DNA of 64,000 nt. Origin: Epiperipatus broadwayi (taxonomy: Eukaryota > Onychophora > Udeonychophora > Euonychophora > Peripatidae). Each line of letters begins with the position of its first letter. Positions within the stretch are counted from its first letter, which is position 1. Location: contig JAQFVV010000021.1 in the NCBI GenBank assembly GCA_028023455.1, forward strand, positions 5,048,853 to 5,112,852, given 5' to 3'. Under the pieces are notes generated by a model. The model did not search any database and was not told the DNA's origin. It saw only the letters and a list, made by a program, of their open reading frames with translations. This document shows, piece by piece, positions 44,904 through 56,980 of the stretch. A program made the translations under genes and the position numbers.

Positions 44904-46283
44904 AAAGAGACTTGTCCTTCCAATTTTAGGGATATGATAAATAAAGCTGGAAATTTGTGAAAGATGTGATGATCTGCTAAGATATGATAATACAAAAAGC
45001 TGGTAAGATGACTTTGAATCCAGCTGCACTTTAATTGTTTTTGTTTCTAATAAGCAGATATAAAAATGACATATAATTTTGGAATATAAATGTCTTATGC
45101 TTTTCATGGCTTCAATTTTTTTGTGATTAATTTTCGCCAATTAACTATAGTTATGCAATAGAATATATTTTAATATATATTTGATTTTTTTTTTGATAAT
45201 ATAGTAAATATAATGATAATCACAGTTTAAAAAAAAAAAATCAATTTTTTTAACACTAACTATATATATAATGAATATATGTTGGGGAGAAAAATCAGAT
45301 TTTGAGGACCCAAAGCACCACAAATTAGACAGTAAAATGGTTAATAATTACAGTGTTCTGCAAATTCAATCAATTAATGAACACATTTTTAAAACTCTTG
45401 CAATTAAATTAAAATATGGTAAATAAGGTATTATTAAAGATGTTAAAAACAATATCAAAGGTGTGAAAAACAAGATCCAAGTATGTTAAAAATAAGACAT
45501 CAAAATGTATATATGGTCACCTTTTCCTGAAATTAATCAACATGGATTCTCACTTTATTCAAACTGCCTCAAATCTTCATTATGATGATTGAATAGAAGA
45601 GTAGAAAAGAGGAAAAACTGCCAACTGTTGAAGTCTAATATGGATCTTTGAAATGTGACTATGCTGTTTTTGAAGAAATCTATAATTCAAATGAAGAAAT
45701 AAGGCTTAAGTCTCAAATTTGAATGACAGCTAAAGAACAGTATGGCAATAAGATTATAAGTGGAATCAATTAATGAAAGTTATTGTGAAAGAAATATTAG
45801 TTTGCAAAACAACAAAAAAATTCCTGCCCACAACTATAAAGAATTTTGCTTAGTAAGTTAAAAACTGTTTAGACTGTTATCCTAATGTATTAACCAATTT
45901 TAAATTATATTTTAGTGTATATTTAATTCTAATAAATATATTTTATATTACTGATTAATTAAAGCAGGAAGTGAGCATTTAAAAAAAAAAAGTTGTTGCA
46001 TTTTAAAGCAACTGAAAATTAAAAAAAAAATTCTATAAAAAATCACTCATCTTATATTTACTATATATGTATGTTATGATTTGTTAATATTTTTAATTTT
46101 TAAAAAGAGTTATTTAATGTGAAATTATTAGATAAATAATCAAAGTTGTAATATTCATTTTAAACACAAATGTGCCATTTGTAAAATATTTAATGTGTCT
46201 AAGTATTAAAAAAAAGTTGAATGTAATATAATATAATTATTAGCATTTTAAGATTTGTTTTGAAATTTGAGTCCATTTATATA
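44904..46283. other. A+T-rich non-genic sequence
   Basis: No supported feature seen. Confidence 0.45.
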
Positions 46284-46392
46284 GCTGTGAGGTCAGCGCA
46301 GCCGCCTTACAAGCGAGCAGTTGGTTGCAGACGGTTGTTGCACGTTTGCCTCCCGGCCGATGCTATGACATATGGAAAAAAATAAAAATAAT
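46284..46392 (+). mobile_element. tRNA-derived SINE (family S1), diverged
   Basis: GTGAGGTCAGCGCAGCCGCCTTACAAGC (A-box end and anticodon arm, given in part), an expanded central part, TGCCTCCCGGCCGATGCTAT and an A-rich tail. The 5' end is missing relative to 35445. GC-richer than its flanks. Confidence 0.65.
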
Positions 46393-46814
46393 AAACCCTT
46401 GTATTGATTGCTGTGAAGAATTTATTATATACATGTAATTGTTAAGTCACTGTTAAATGATTATTGTACACTATATCTATATGGTACATAAATTAGCTTA
46501 TGATTGTTAAATCGGGTTTCAGATCTTAAGCGGATGCTCCCTAGAATTATCACTGTAAGAAAAAATGTATTAATTATAATTTTCCTATATCAGATACATG
46601 TGTGTGACTGTGCTATGAGGCTTCTAATATAAATAGATATATATTTGTGAGAGTTGGATGATATATAGGATTATATCCAGGGTGTATTAAAGGCCAGGGA
46701 TTTACTCCATGGCAAATGTGTTCAATCATAAAACCAAGTTGTATTATAAGATTTAATTGAAAGATTGTTTTAAAATTGATCAAAATAAATCTTGGATACA
46801 TTATAAGTAACTAT

Positions 46815-47080
46815 TGTTTTCCACTAGATGTGCGAACTAAAAAATTTATAATAAAAAATTGGAAAAATGACTTGTTTAAAAAAAAGAATATTATATTTTA
46901 TCTGACAAGTATATTTTGAAATAAACTATTTTCATTATTTGTTTCAATAATGGGCTAACTTCTTTATCTATAATATTGTCTGGTCTGCATATTTATCCCA
47001 CGTCAATTTCATTGGGAGTAACTTTCGTTTACATGATCTAGCTAGTGGCTATGTAGTGATCACCATCTTCACATTAAAGT
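46815..47080. repeat. dispersed repeat, copy 1
   Basis: AAATAAACTATT.TCATTATTTGTTTCAATAATG, TTCTTTATCTATAATATTGT, GTCTGCATATTTATCCCACGTC align with 53505-53640 over roughly 200 bases. Family not recognised. Confidence 0.55.
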
Positions 47081-47289
47081 AAAAATTTTCAAATCTAATA
47101 TAGATATATTGTACCAGATGACCCTCAACCCCATTCTAACTTCTAGCGTACATATCAGGCATGAAGTGATAGTAGCTCTTAGGGTGAGATATAAATACTA
47201 ATTTTAATAAAAATATACCTTCAATAATTTAATTTACATTAACAGATCTTGAACATAGTTATTTCAGTACCATGCCAACGAACGTCAAA

Positions 47290-47745
47290 AGGTTAATTGC
47301 TGCTTACCTTTGAAACAGCGTGAATAGTACATGTCTTTACGCGCCACTCCCAAACAGAGAAAATCCCCGACTGGAAGCATATACAGCCTCCAACCCATTA
47401 CCTAACATATAACAACCTTCTAAGCCCCGATAAAGTTGTATCCCATTATGTTAGACTCAGCCCTCTTATCTCAGGTGATATTAAAAGAAATTTAAAAGTC
47501 GCTCTTGGTAATAATATATTTACTTTTGTTATATTTTCAGAAATGAAATAAAATAAATATAACGCACACAACTAAATAAGTTAATAACTATTTATTATGC
47601 ATATCAATTAATATGTTTTAAATCCCATTATCCCACCACCAATTACATAAATAAACGAAAATAAATTATTCAATCTGTTTCCCTTAATTAATTCATAAAA
47701 AATGTTTGGATGAAGTGGTCTGAGTTCTATACCCACACGTATTAA
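47290..47745. other. possible diverged LTR fragment
   Basis: TAAACGAAAATAAAT followed by TTAATTAATTCATAAAAAAT and GATGAAGTGGTCTGAGTTCTATA (given in part) follows the same order as 2880-3000 in the gag element's LTR (ATAAACGAAAAATAAATC ... GAAGTGGTCTGACTTTCATA). The GC-richer part at 47330-47470 would correspond to the LTR's 2660-2740. Weak, read by eye only. Confidence 0.3.
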
Positions 47746-48189
47746 GCAATAACAAAAAGTAATATGAGATCATTAAATATTTGATTGTACATGTATGCTA
47801 TTTTGGCATTCATTCCACAGTTTAATAATATCTTAAAATAGTGCATTAACACACACTTAAACATATCAAGAAACAAAATAATGCCATCATTTTATGGGCT
47901 TTGACTTGGCTTAATGTATACACATTTAAATGGTTTGAGCATAATTACGATACAATGTAAGACGCACATACTTGTCTTACAGTTTATGTATATTTTAAAA
48001 CAAATGTGGAAGAATGACTAACTTAGAGAATACTGCACTTAGTGGACAAATGACTTACATACATGCACTACTGAAATATAAATTCGATCTCTGGCATAAT
48101 TACATTTTTAAACATTTTATATAATGTAAACATATTAGTAGGAAAAAAAAGTAATATTAAAAAGGTTGAACAAATTTAAAAAAAAATTA

Positions 48190-49080
48190 TAAAAAGGTTG
48201 AAACAAATTTTACCCTCCGGTGTCTTGAAACTTCATCCGGACTTGGGGTCTCTGAACGTGCTACATATCTCTGTTCATCAGGGTGGCAAGCACTTCTTTC
48301 TTTCACTACGTTGGTTTGGCGATCTTTATCATCAATATCTTCTGGATCTGGGTGGCTACATTTTTAATGGCTTTGAATGGAGCTAGACGGATGCACTGAA
48401 GCTGGCTTCTACCCCATAATCATCTTGCTGGTCGATGTAAAAAGGGTATACATCTTGCGATTATTAAGGCTGTGATAATTAGACGAACACTGCTTTTTAC
48501 TTTCTTGAAAATGGTTCCATAAAGACTCGGCTCTAGGCTCTTTCTTGACAGTTTATGTCTTCTAAATTGCAGCCTGGATGTGAGGTGAGTGCAGCATGCA
48601 ACTAGCAGCAACCGGAACTCTTTAACACCGCAAGATTTCGGCAACTTAACTCTCCTCCGAACTGAATGTAACTCTCATCATTCAATTTTTAGGTCAGTAC
48701 CCCATAGCTGTGGTATTCTGTGTAAGTAACCTCTGCTTTTGTGGGGGGGTCATGAATTATTGGCAGTGACTAAAATATAATACTAGTCGGCCTGCAATGA
48801 TCATGCAAGATATTTTCTAAAAAGGTTTAGCTTGCTTTTCAAATCTCTCTGGTAAAAAAGCATACTAAGAATCATAATCTCTTGAAGTCTCTCTGGAAAA
48901 ACGAACAAGAATAAGAATCTCTTGTAGTCTCTCTCTGGGAAAATGAATAAGAATAAGAGAGAATAAGCCACCAGCACCGGCTGGACAGTATATACAGCAT
49001 CTCCATTACATGGTCAACTTGTTTACCCCCCCCCCCTCGAATCATTGCCTTGAGCTTCTATCTGGGTGGCTAATTAGTTC
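48190..49080. other. GC-richer island of unknown nature
   Basis: Composition is visibly less A+T-rich than the surroundings. Small ORFs on both strands (62 codons plus at 48198, 74 codons minus at 48420) match nothing I recognise. An approximate 50-60-base direct repeat lies at 48855-48960 (AATCTCTTG.AGTCTCTCT twice). A run of 12 or 13 C occurs near 49028 and a run of 7 G near 48743. It may be a foreign or transposon-derived segment, or a regulatory/exon fragment. Confidence 0.35.
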
Positions 49081-50369
49081 AAAAATAATTTACATAGCTT
49101 CTTTCTTAAAGAATGTTATTTTTAATTAATTTTACAATATTTTTAATTTAACATTATTTGGGCGACTCAGACCACTATACCGATAACATCAGTTTCAAAT
49201 TTACATATACAAAGAAGAAATTCTTTTGCTATGGATTAAAATTGGTAAGATTTTCTATCTCTGTCTTGGCATCCAAATTCTTTGCACTCTTTTGTTTGTA
49301 AAAATAAGAGTACAAAGCAGAAAGGCTAAAAATACATTAGTGCATTTTTATATTTGGTAACACAATAGCCACCTGATTTTTCTTAATGCATTAATAGAAA
49401 ATCTGCTAATTAAAAAACATTTACAATTACTTTCTAATTATTTTATCTATTTTTATTTCCTTTAGAACACGTTCCAACATGTAAACAACTTTTTACAGAA
49501 AAAATAAAAAATATATAACAAAATTATAAATGAGGCAGGTTTACATTTATTAAAATAATAAAATAAAATGAACCAAAAATATTGTATGCATATATAACAT
49601 TATGCGTCAATTTACAATTTGGGAGTTAATATTCGTGAGTATGTGTGGGTAAGAAATATATACACAGACAACTTCATCAATTTTATACAATTTATATAAT
49701 AGCTAAATAAAATTAATAATCCTAAATATATATAACTGAGCTATAGCTTCAACTACAGCCACCTTGGTTGTGGTCACTCAAGAATGCCCGGCACAATATA
49801 TAATTTATATGTGCCACACTATTTCCTGATGTTTAAGATCAGGTGGTGCCTTAATCAATGAAATAAATGTGAACAATTTAGACATATATAATCTGACTAT
49901 TACAATAAATATGAAATAGACAAATAGTACTAAATATTAATCCATCTGTATTTCAACATTTTTCCATACTTCCCTTAATGGCAATTTGAATTAATAATTC
50001 AACATTTTACTTTAGTATTAAAGCCTTTATTCAATATTCTGAATCAATAAAATGTACTTGATTTATTAAAAATATAGGTTTACAAATGAAAAACATCCTA
50101 AAAACTTATATTTGAGTTTTCCAAATATAAAAAAGAATAATAATAAAGTGAAATATGTAATGAGAATAAGGTGAGTTTTTTTTTTTAATAATTATAGCAA
50201 AGCGTATAAAAAAAATAAATTAATGAAATTTTTGATTGCATTTCATTTTTCAAATGTGAATTATTATAAAAAGCCATAAAATTCTGTTTTAAAATTGCAT
50301 TTATAGTTATTAAAATATTACAATTGCCTCTCATGCTATATTATTTGATTTCACACTGCCTTTCTGGCT
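49081..50369. other. A+T-rich non-genic sequence
   Basis: No supported feature. A motif CTCAGACCACTATACC at 49168-49183 is the inverse of the GTGGTCTGAG at 47720. Confidence 0.4.
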
Positions 50370-51175
50370 TTTTGGAATGGACTCTTTCATTCTTTTTTGA
50401 GTCTTGTTTTTTCTTTTTAAAACAAGCAGCTGCTATGTGATCAACATGCTTTCAATATCTATACACTGTATACTGGTGTGAACATTTGCTATGTGCAATT
50501 TTTGCTTTGTCACATTTACAACATACTTTAGCAATATTATTGTCAATAGTAGATCCTATAAGCTTGTTCTGACCAAGAAAATCTTTAAACAATCTGACTT
50601 TATCATCCACAGCTTTAATGCTGGGACTACTATTTAATGGAGCAGTCTGACTCACTGTACCCTCATCTAGTGTTGCCTGAGAAACTGTGAGTCAAATGTA
50701 ATATCAAGGTCCATCAACAACTTGGCTTTAAGATTGTGATCTTTCATTCCCCAAATGAAATGATCTCTCAAGGCTTCATTGAGAAAGTCTCCAAATTTAC
50801 AATTAAAAGCCAACTTTCTGAGTTTAAAAGCAAAATCTCTCATTTTCTCCTCCACCCCTTGTGTACAGATTGAAACGATACCTTTGTATTATCACTAGCG
50901 ATTTAGGCCAGAAAAATGTCAGTAGAGGTAGTGCTTTGTCAAAATCAAGCTCATCTGGCAGCAAGAAGGCTCCCTGTGCAAGTAATATTTCATAGGTCTG
51001 ACATCCAAATATCGATACAAGTGTGGCCAATTTTAATTCAGGTTTTGTAATTTGATTAGTCTGCAAGTAGAAAAGCACTGCATGGCCAATGTTCAGGATA
51101 GGCCACATCGAATTCTTCTAATAAGCCAATTTTAGCAATTTTGATTTTTTTTTCTTTCTGCCATGAGAAAAAATT
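50370..51175 (-). pseudogene. broken gag of a Ty3/gypsy-type retrotransposon
   Basis: Minus strand, in pieces. 51108-50824 contains ELKLATLVSIFGCQTYEILL and PKSLVIIQRYRFN. A frameshift near 50850 leads to 50855-50667 with EKMRDFAFKLRKLAFNCKFG and NEALRDHFIWGMKDHNLKAK. A stop near 50660 is followed by 50655-50452, with PLNSS...CCKCDKAK, and past another stop by a degenerate zinc-knuckle end HIAAACFKKKK. This order (capsid core, ALRD.F..G block, then CCHC knuckles) is typical of K02A2.6-type gypsy gag (family knowledge). No pol follows and no LTRs are seen. Unrelated in sequence to the gag at 3765-4640. Confidence 0.72.
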
Positions 51176-51189
51176 TTTTTTGACTCTTC

Positions 51190-51535
51190 CTATTTATAAT
51201 CAATGAGTAATCACTTGTATTTCATTTTAAGTCTCTATTGACATGCTAATAATGTTAGCTATCAATTTTTAATAATATAGATCTTAACAACCCATGTGAG
51301 GAAGATCCCACCTTTACAGTTAACAAGAAGTCACTTGCGTTTGGTTTTAAGTTTCTACTGATATGCTACTAAATGTTAGCAGTCAATTTTTTAAACACAG
51401 ATCTAAACAATCTACTAAAAAACCCTCAGCCTATCTACTAAAAGACCCTGAGCTTTATTGTCAACAAATAATCACTCATATTCAATTTTATAATTTTTTA
51501 CTGATACCCTCATAATGTTAGCTATCAATAGCCTA
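51190..51535 (+). repeat. three-unit imperfect tandem repeat
   Basis: Units start near 51201, 51322 and 51462. Each has AAT(A)ATCACT.GT.TTCA.TTTTAAGT, CTA(T/C)TGA.ATGCTA.TAA.GTTAGC.(A/G)TCAAT and an AGATCTTAACAA-like end (periods about 121 and 140). Confidence 0.65.
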
Positions 51536-53440
51536 TTGTGATTGTGCCAATTGTTATGTTTAGTACCATTTATGATAAAAACAAACTCATAACAATACTT
51601 TTAAATATTTATTAAAACAAATATACAAATGTGTATTTACAATATATACAATGTTATATCTTGGATTGGTATAGGTTATAGTTGTCATGCAACGATTTCT
51701 ATAAGGGATTTCAGGTATTCTTCTAAGCTTACCTATCATGTCGTCGTGTTTTATGTCTGATCTAAGTTCTAGCAGCTTCTAGTTTTAATGTGAACATGCC
51801 TTACTGCTTTAACAACATTAATTGACAATATTCATATTGCCATTCAGATCTGACAATAAATTGATGATGTCTCATTTACCTCCAGTTGGACAGCCTATTT
51901 ACAGCCAGATCCTCATCCATAATGAAAACAATTCTATTCACAAAACATCATCACCCATTAGCCTGTTTCCATTACTGGATATATGTTATCTATTCATATA
52001 TCTATTGGTCTGTGGCAATGAATGATCAATTCGATCGAGATAAAATGAAATCTGGACTAGTCCATTAGTTAAAGATAAATTGAAATATAACAAGTTCTGT
52101 ACTTACACTGTTTGACAGAATGAAATGATTGTAGTTTTCTTTTTACTATTACTTCCAATTTTTTAAATTGTATTTTTTTTAAATAAATGTATTTTAAAAA
52201 ATCTAAGTGTAAACATTAAAATATTATTTTTTGATAATCACGATACAAATATTTTGTAAAAATAATCGTAAATATTTAAATGTGCTACAGAAAATATATA
52301 ATTTTTCTCATTGCTAATAACAATTTAAAAGAAGTTTACAATTTTGTTTATGGATCCAAGATCAAAGAATTTACTACCTACACTTTTGTCAGCTCATTTG
52401 TAGTTTTTCTGTGTGGCCTTCTGACATCTTCAGATTTTTTTAAGACTGATAAATCAATATTTACTTCAGTTCCAGTTTTTACCATCAAACGAACATAAAA
52501 TTGGAAAAAAGTAACTGCAAGAGAATGATAAATAAACTGAAGTATAGTAATACTAATGTACGATCCCATAATAACATGCAATTGAAAATTAGTTCATAAA
52601 AATACATGTAAAATAAAATAGGAATGCATAACCATAATTCATACATGTGAATATATAACAAAATGAATGAATGAATATAATAAAGACAAAGAAACAATTG
52701 AATACATTGCAACAAATAAATATTGTTTTAAAAATACTACTAAAGTTAAGTTTATTAATTACCTCTTATCTTGGAAATGTTTGAAACAGTAAAATTCTTT
52801 ATATATCTTAAATTGCATATTATATTTATTTTAAATAGAAGAGGGTCTTATTCCTAAAATTATGAGTGTAGAAAAATGGAATAAAAAATGAATCAAGGTT
52901 ATAGTTAGTTTATTTTCCTAATATCTGAATCAAATTATTTATCATTATACTAGTGTTTATTATAATTGAAGATTAAGCTTGTAATTTTTTTCCAAAGCAA
53001 CAAATCTTATATTAGTTATCATATATTGATCAAATTTGAGCTTTATTAAATGTAATGCTTTAGTGTGACCTTTTTATTAATTTCAATTAAACAATTTAAA
53101 TCTTGTTCTCCCTTATCATTTATCAACTCATTTTCATTTCCATTACAATATATATGTAATCATTCCTCATCATTACCAATCACCCATAAAATAAATGTGA
53201 GTATATTTAGAAAGCGACAAAAGAAAATTAAAGATTAACCAATCAATGAACCACAAACACATATTATATGTTGGTTTTTTAGTTTATTTAATTGATTTTT
53301 AGTGAAGCTCTTTTAACTTCTTCTGAAGCAAAACTTATATTTCTGAAAGATTTCAATATTTAATTTAGCTGCAGTTATTCACTACATTCTATTAACAGCC
53401 GTAACTACCCAGGGATGGCAATAAATATTCACTTTTTTTT
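51536..53440. other. A+T-rich non-genic sequence
   Basis: No supported gene. ORFs of 60-76 codons at 51822-52715 lie on both strands and show no domain. Confidence 0.45.
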
Positions 53441-53695
53441 ATTGACTTTGACATAATCTTTATAATATTGTAAAGTAAGCATGTTTAGGGGAAAGAACAT
53501 CATATCTTGTCTGATAATTATGACACAATAAACTATTGTTTTGTTACCTGTTTCAATAATGTGTTAATTTCTTTAGATGTAATAGTTTAGTCTGCATTTT
53601 TATTCCATGTCCATTTCATCATGTATAACATACATTGTATGTGATTTAGCCAGGTATTGTTAATAGTGGTTATACAGTGGTCATCATCATCTATA
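53441..53695. repeat. dispersed repeat, copy 2
   Basis: ATAAACTATTGTTTTGTTAC, GTTTCAATAATGTGTTAATT, AGTCTGCATTTTTATTCCAT align with copy 1 at 46815-47080, same orientation. A TA run follows at 53740-53752. Confidence 0.55.
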
Positions 53696-54136
53696 TATAA
53701 AAAAATTTTGAATTCTATTAAAAGAAATAAATTTAAATATATATATATATATAAGCTGACCATTACAATATAAACAAAATGTCTATATCAGCAAAACCAC
53801 ATTCCAAATTTGTCGTAACACAGTTTTCATAGGTAGACTGCTATTTATCCATTTCACGTGTCATCATCATCATCAACCATTATCAATTCACTGCAGAATG
53901 AAGGTGTCTCCAAGTTTAATCCATCTTCTCTGATCTTTAGCTTCTCTTCTCCACATCACCCTTGCAAATCCATCCATTTCACGTGGTCTCTTTTTGGGTC
54001 TTTTACAAGCTCTTGGAATCCAGTTTAAGATTTCAATTGTCCATCTATTTATTATCTCTTCTAGCAATATGTCCAGCCCAACTCCACTTCAGTCTTTAAA
54101 TTTTTTCAATGAGGTCAGTAACATCTGTTTGTTCTC

Positions 54137-55045
54137 TTACCCATACATTGCATTTTCATCTCTTCTTGTTACTCCCAACATGCATCTCTCCATACTTCTT
54201 TGAGTGGTCTGAAGTCTCTGTATTGCTCTTCTATTAAGTGTCCAAGTCTCAGATCCATAAGTAAGAACTGGTAAAACACATTTATTAAAAACCTTCCTTT
54301 TCAAACACATAGGCATATTTCCTTTTAGTATCAAGTTATTTCTACCAAAAGCACTCCAACCAAGTTTAATTCTATGATTAATTTCATCCATTATGTTTCC
54401 ATCTGTATTAATAATCTGACCAAGGTATTTGTAACTGTTAACTTCTTCTAACTCATCATAATCAATCTTTATTTTCATATTTTGAGAAAATCCATTAAAC
54501 ATTACTTTAGTCTTTTTAACATTTATCTTTAGTCCTACTTTCCTACTTTCATCTGATAACTCCTGCAACATTTCCTGCAGCTCTAAAGCATTATTTGCAA
54601 AAACAACTACATCATCTGCAAAATCTAAATGACTTAAATAATCTCCATTTACTTTCACTCCTTTAGCTTCCCATTTTAATCCACAAAATACTTCTTGCAG
54701 CACTGCTGTAAAAAGTTTTGGAGATATGGAGTCACCCTGTCTTACACCCTTCTCAATGTTGACTTTCCTAGTATCATTATGTAATCTAATTGTTGCTGTT
54801 GCATTTTTATAAATATTCTTTAAAATATGACAATATCCTGGATCTATACCTTGATGATCCAATGCTTTAATCACTGAAGAAATGTTTATAGAATCAAATG
54901 CCTTTTCATAATCTACAAATCCAAAGCATAATGGCAACTCATATTCATTTGTCCTTTCTATAACTTCTCTCAATACCTGGATATGATCTACTGTACTAAA
55001 ACCACTTTTAAATCCAGCTTGTTCTCTTGGTTGGTGGAAATCCAA
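54137..55045 (-). CDS. RTE reverse-transcriptase core and C-terminus (open, 302 codons)
   Basis: The longest intact ORF in the window, a segment of the LINE polyprotein. Visible RT motifs: QPREQAGFKSGFSTVDHI, FVDYEKAFDSI (first catalytic Asp), KGVRQGDSISPKLF, HLDFADDVVVFA (the catalytic Asp pair, near residue 145), KVGLKINVKKTKVMFNG and KYLGQII. After these comes the thumb/C-terminal block LPVLTYGSETWTLNRRAIQR. The enzyme copies its own RNA into nicked DNA (target-primed reverse transcription). The ORF's first Met is not a natural start: the protein continues upstream, where a TGA near 55220 and frameshifts cut it off from the endonuclease. It may still be translated as a fragment but cannot retrotranspose alone. 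Confidence 0.88.
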   Translation of the reverse strand: MDFHQPREQAGFKSGFSTVDHIQVLREVIERTNEYELPLCFGFVDYEKAFDSINISSVIKALDHQGIDPGYCHILKNIYKNATATIRLHNDTRKVNIEKGVRQGDSISPKLFTAVLQEVFCGLKWEAKGVKVNGDYLSHLDFADDVVVFANNALELQEMLQELSDESRKVGLKINVKKTKVMFNGFSQNMKIKIDYDELEEVNSYKYLGQIINTDGNIMDEINHRIKLGWSAFGRNNLILKGNMPMCLKRKVFNKCVLPVLTYGSETWTLNRRAIQRLQTTQRSMERCMLGVTRRDENAMYG

Positions 55046-55219
55046 TGTTCTCTGTAGACAAGTTGTAATTATCTTGGTAAAAATTTTGTATAAAACTGAT
55101 AAAAGGCTGATAGGTCTGTAATTTCTAATATCTTCTTTATCACCTTTTTTAAATATTAATATTAATACTGCATTCTTCCAATCATCTGGTACATCTTTAT
55201 CATTTAGACATTTGGTATA

Positions 55220-55726
55220 TCACTTTGCTAAAAAAATTTCTATTTCTTCACCTGCTTCTTTTAATATATCAATTATAATTCCATCATTACCTGGAGCCTT
55301 TCCTTTCTTCATAAATTTAATTGCATGTCTCACTTCTTCATTTAAAATTCTGGGCAATTCGGAAGATATAATAGATATAGGAGGTACTTGTTCTTTATTA
55401 CTATATAATTCTTGATAGAAGTCTTCTACCCATTTCATGATGTCATCTCTCTTTTAGTAATAATTCCATCTTTTTTTTTTTATTGCAGATATAAATTTCC
55501 TACCAATACCAAAATGTTGTTTTACACTCTTGAGACTTTTATTCTCTTCTACAGCTTTCCTTGCTAGTTCACAGTTATACTTTCTTATATCATTTTCAAC
55601 TCTTTTCCACACCATTTTACAAAATTCGAGATATTCAATCCTTTTTAATGCATCATTTTTGTATATTTTCATATTCCTTCTTTTCTTCATAAATTCTCTA
55701 GTCTCAGTAGAAATTTTATTGGTCAA
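55220..55726 (-). pseudogene. RTE linker and RT entry region, interrupted
   Basis: 55726-55454 encodes the basic linker (IYKNDALKRIEYLEFCKMVW...SLKSVKQHFGIGRKFISAIK). After a stop/frameshift near 55450, 55438-55220 encodes WVEDFYQELYSNKEQVPPIS and KKGKAPGNDGIIIDILKEAG, the RT domain entry. The 55220 end is a TGA where the other copy (40432-42380) keeps the frame open. Confidence 0.8.
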
Positions 55727-55746
55727 TTGCTGCTTTTTTCTACCAG

Positions 55747-56660
55747 TTATTTTCTTTTTAAAAGTGTATCAGTTATTTTCATATTAATTTCATTCAAATC
55801 TGAATCATGTTCAAAATCTACTAATACTTGAAACCGATTTGTAAGTTCTAATTTAAATTCATTAGAATGTTTCTGAAGATTAGGAATATCAACTGTAAAT
55901 ATTGTTTTTCTTAATAATTTTTGTCTCTCTAGTTTTGCATTAACATGTATCTTACATCTTACTAATCGATGATCACTTCCTGTGTTAAATTTATTAAGAA
56001 CATTACAATCTTGAAATATGTATTTTCTGTTAGTCAAAATATAATCCAATTCTGCTGTACCTTCATTTGGATGCTTCCATGTCCATTTCCTTTTAACATT
56101 TTTCTCAAAAAAAAAATTCATAATATAAAGTTTTTTTTTTCTGCAAACTCCACAAGTCTATGTCCTCTCTCATTTCAGATCATCTTTCAGCACACGTTTC
56201 ATTTTTCATTTGTTTACCAATTCTAGCATTAAAGTCTCCCATAACAATTTTAAAATGTTGTTTACTCTGATCAAAAGCCTTTTGTACATCCATATAAAAA
56301 TCTTCTACTACTTCATCACTATGAGAACTTGTTGGGGCATAAACCTGAATTATCTGCATTTGGTATCTGCTATTAAGTTGTATAACTAATCTTGCCACTC
56401 TGTCCGATACACCATCAATCTCCACAATGTTGTTCTTCCACTTTTTATTTATAATGATTCCTACTCCACTTATATTTCCATTATTTGTGCCTTTATAGTA
56501 GAGTGCATGTCCACTTTTTAAATCAATTGTCTCTTTACCTTTTCTTCAAACTTCACAAAGTCAATAATGTCCCATTTAATATAAGACAGTTCTTCTAATT
56601 CTTGCAATCTTCCTTCACTTGAAAGTGATCTGCAGTTGTAAGTACCCAAATAAAAAGTCA
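55747..56660 (-). pseudogene. RTE apurinic-type endonuclease, interrupted
   Basis: Pieces in order: a GTYNCRSLSSEGRLQELEEL start near 56655 that runs into a frameshift and stop around 56530. Then 56425-56180, with VQVY-type IIQVYAPTSSHSDEVVEDFY and KIVMGDFNARIGKQM. Then, after another break, 56121-55747 with WTWKHPNEGTAELDYILTNR and TGSDHRLVRCKI. GDFNA and SDHR are the conserved metal and catalytic motifs of LINE APE endonucleases (family knowledge), which nick target DNA. Motifs survive but the frame does not. Confidence 0.82.
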
Positions 56661-56980
56661 TCATCAAATGGCAGCCTGGGTTCCACAATCAGGGGATTCT
56701 TAGCACCATCTGCCTTTGGCCACCAACCACTGCCTTGGTTGGTAACTTTACAACATCCTGGGAATAAGGGCCATGATTTATTTTTGTCTGTCATGATTGT
56801 ATATATCTATTGGAAAAATATTTATCATTTACACCTACATTCATTCTGCCTTAACAGGCACCTGAAAAGAAAGACATTGTGTTTCTTGATTTTAAACACA
56901 GAGGTAAAAAGCCGATAAGCTCACCATGCTGGCTAATGCGTGTTGGTGAGCAGCCCATCCATGTTCTTATACTATATGAA

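Larger units (their letters stand above)
53863..56980 (-). mobile_element. near full-length RTE-type LINE
   Basis: About 3.1 kb on the minus strand, the usual length of RTE elements. From its 3' end it has a GATGAT tail (53863-53878), then C-terminal, reverse-transcriptase, linker and apurinic-type endonuclease regions. It ends with a 5' region around 56660-56980 containing GGCAGATGGTGCTAAGAATC and CACTGCCTTGG-type sequence (revcomp), as in BovB/RTE 5' ends. Stops and frameshifts interrupt every domain except the RT core. Confidence 0.88.

Noticed and set aside
44727-45140. ORFs of 77, 78 and 125 codons on both strands
   Set aside because: They read the G/A low-complexity tract in different frames (R/E/G or S/L/P runs) and have no domain.
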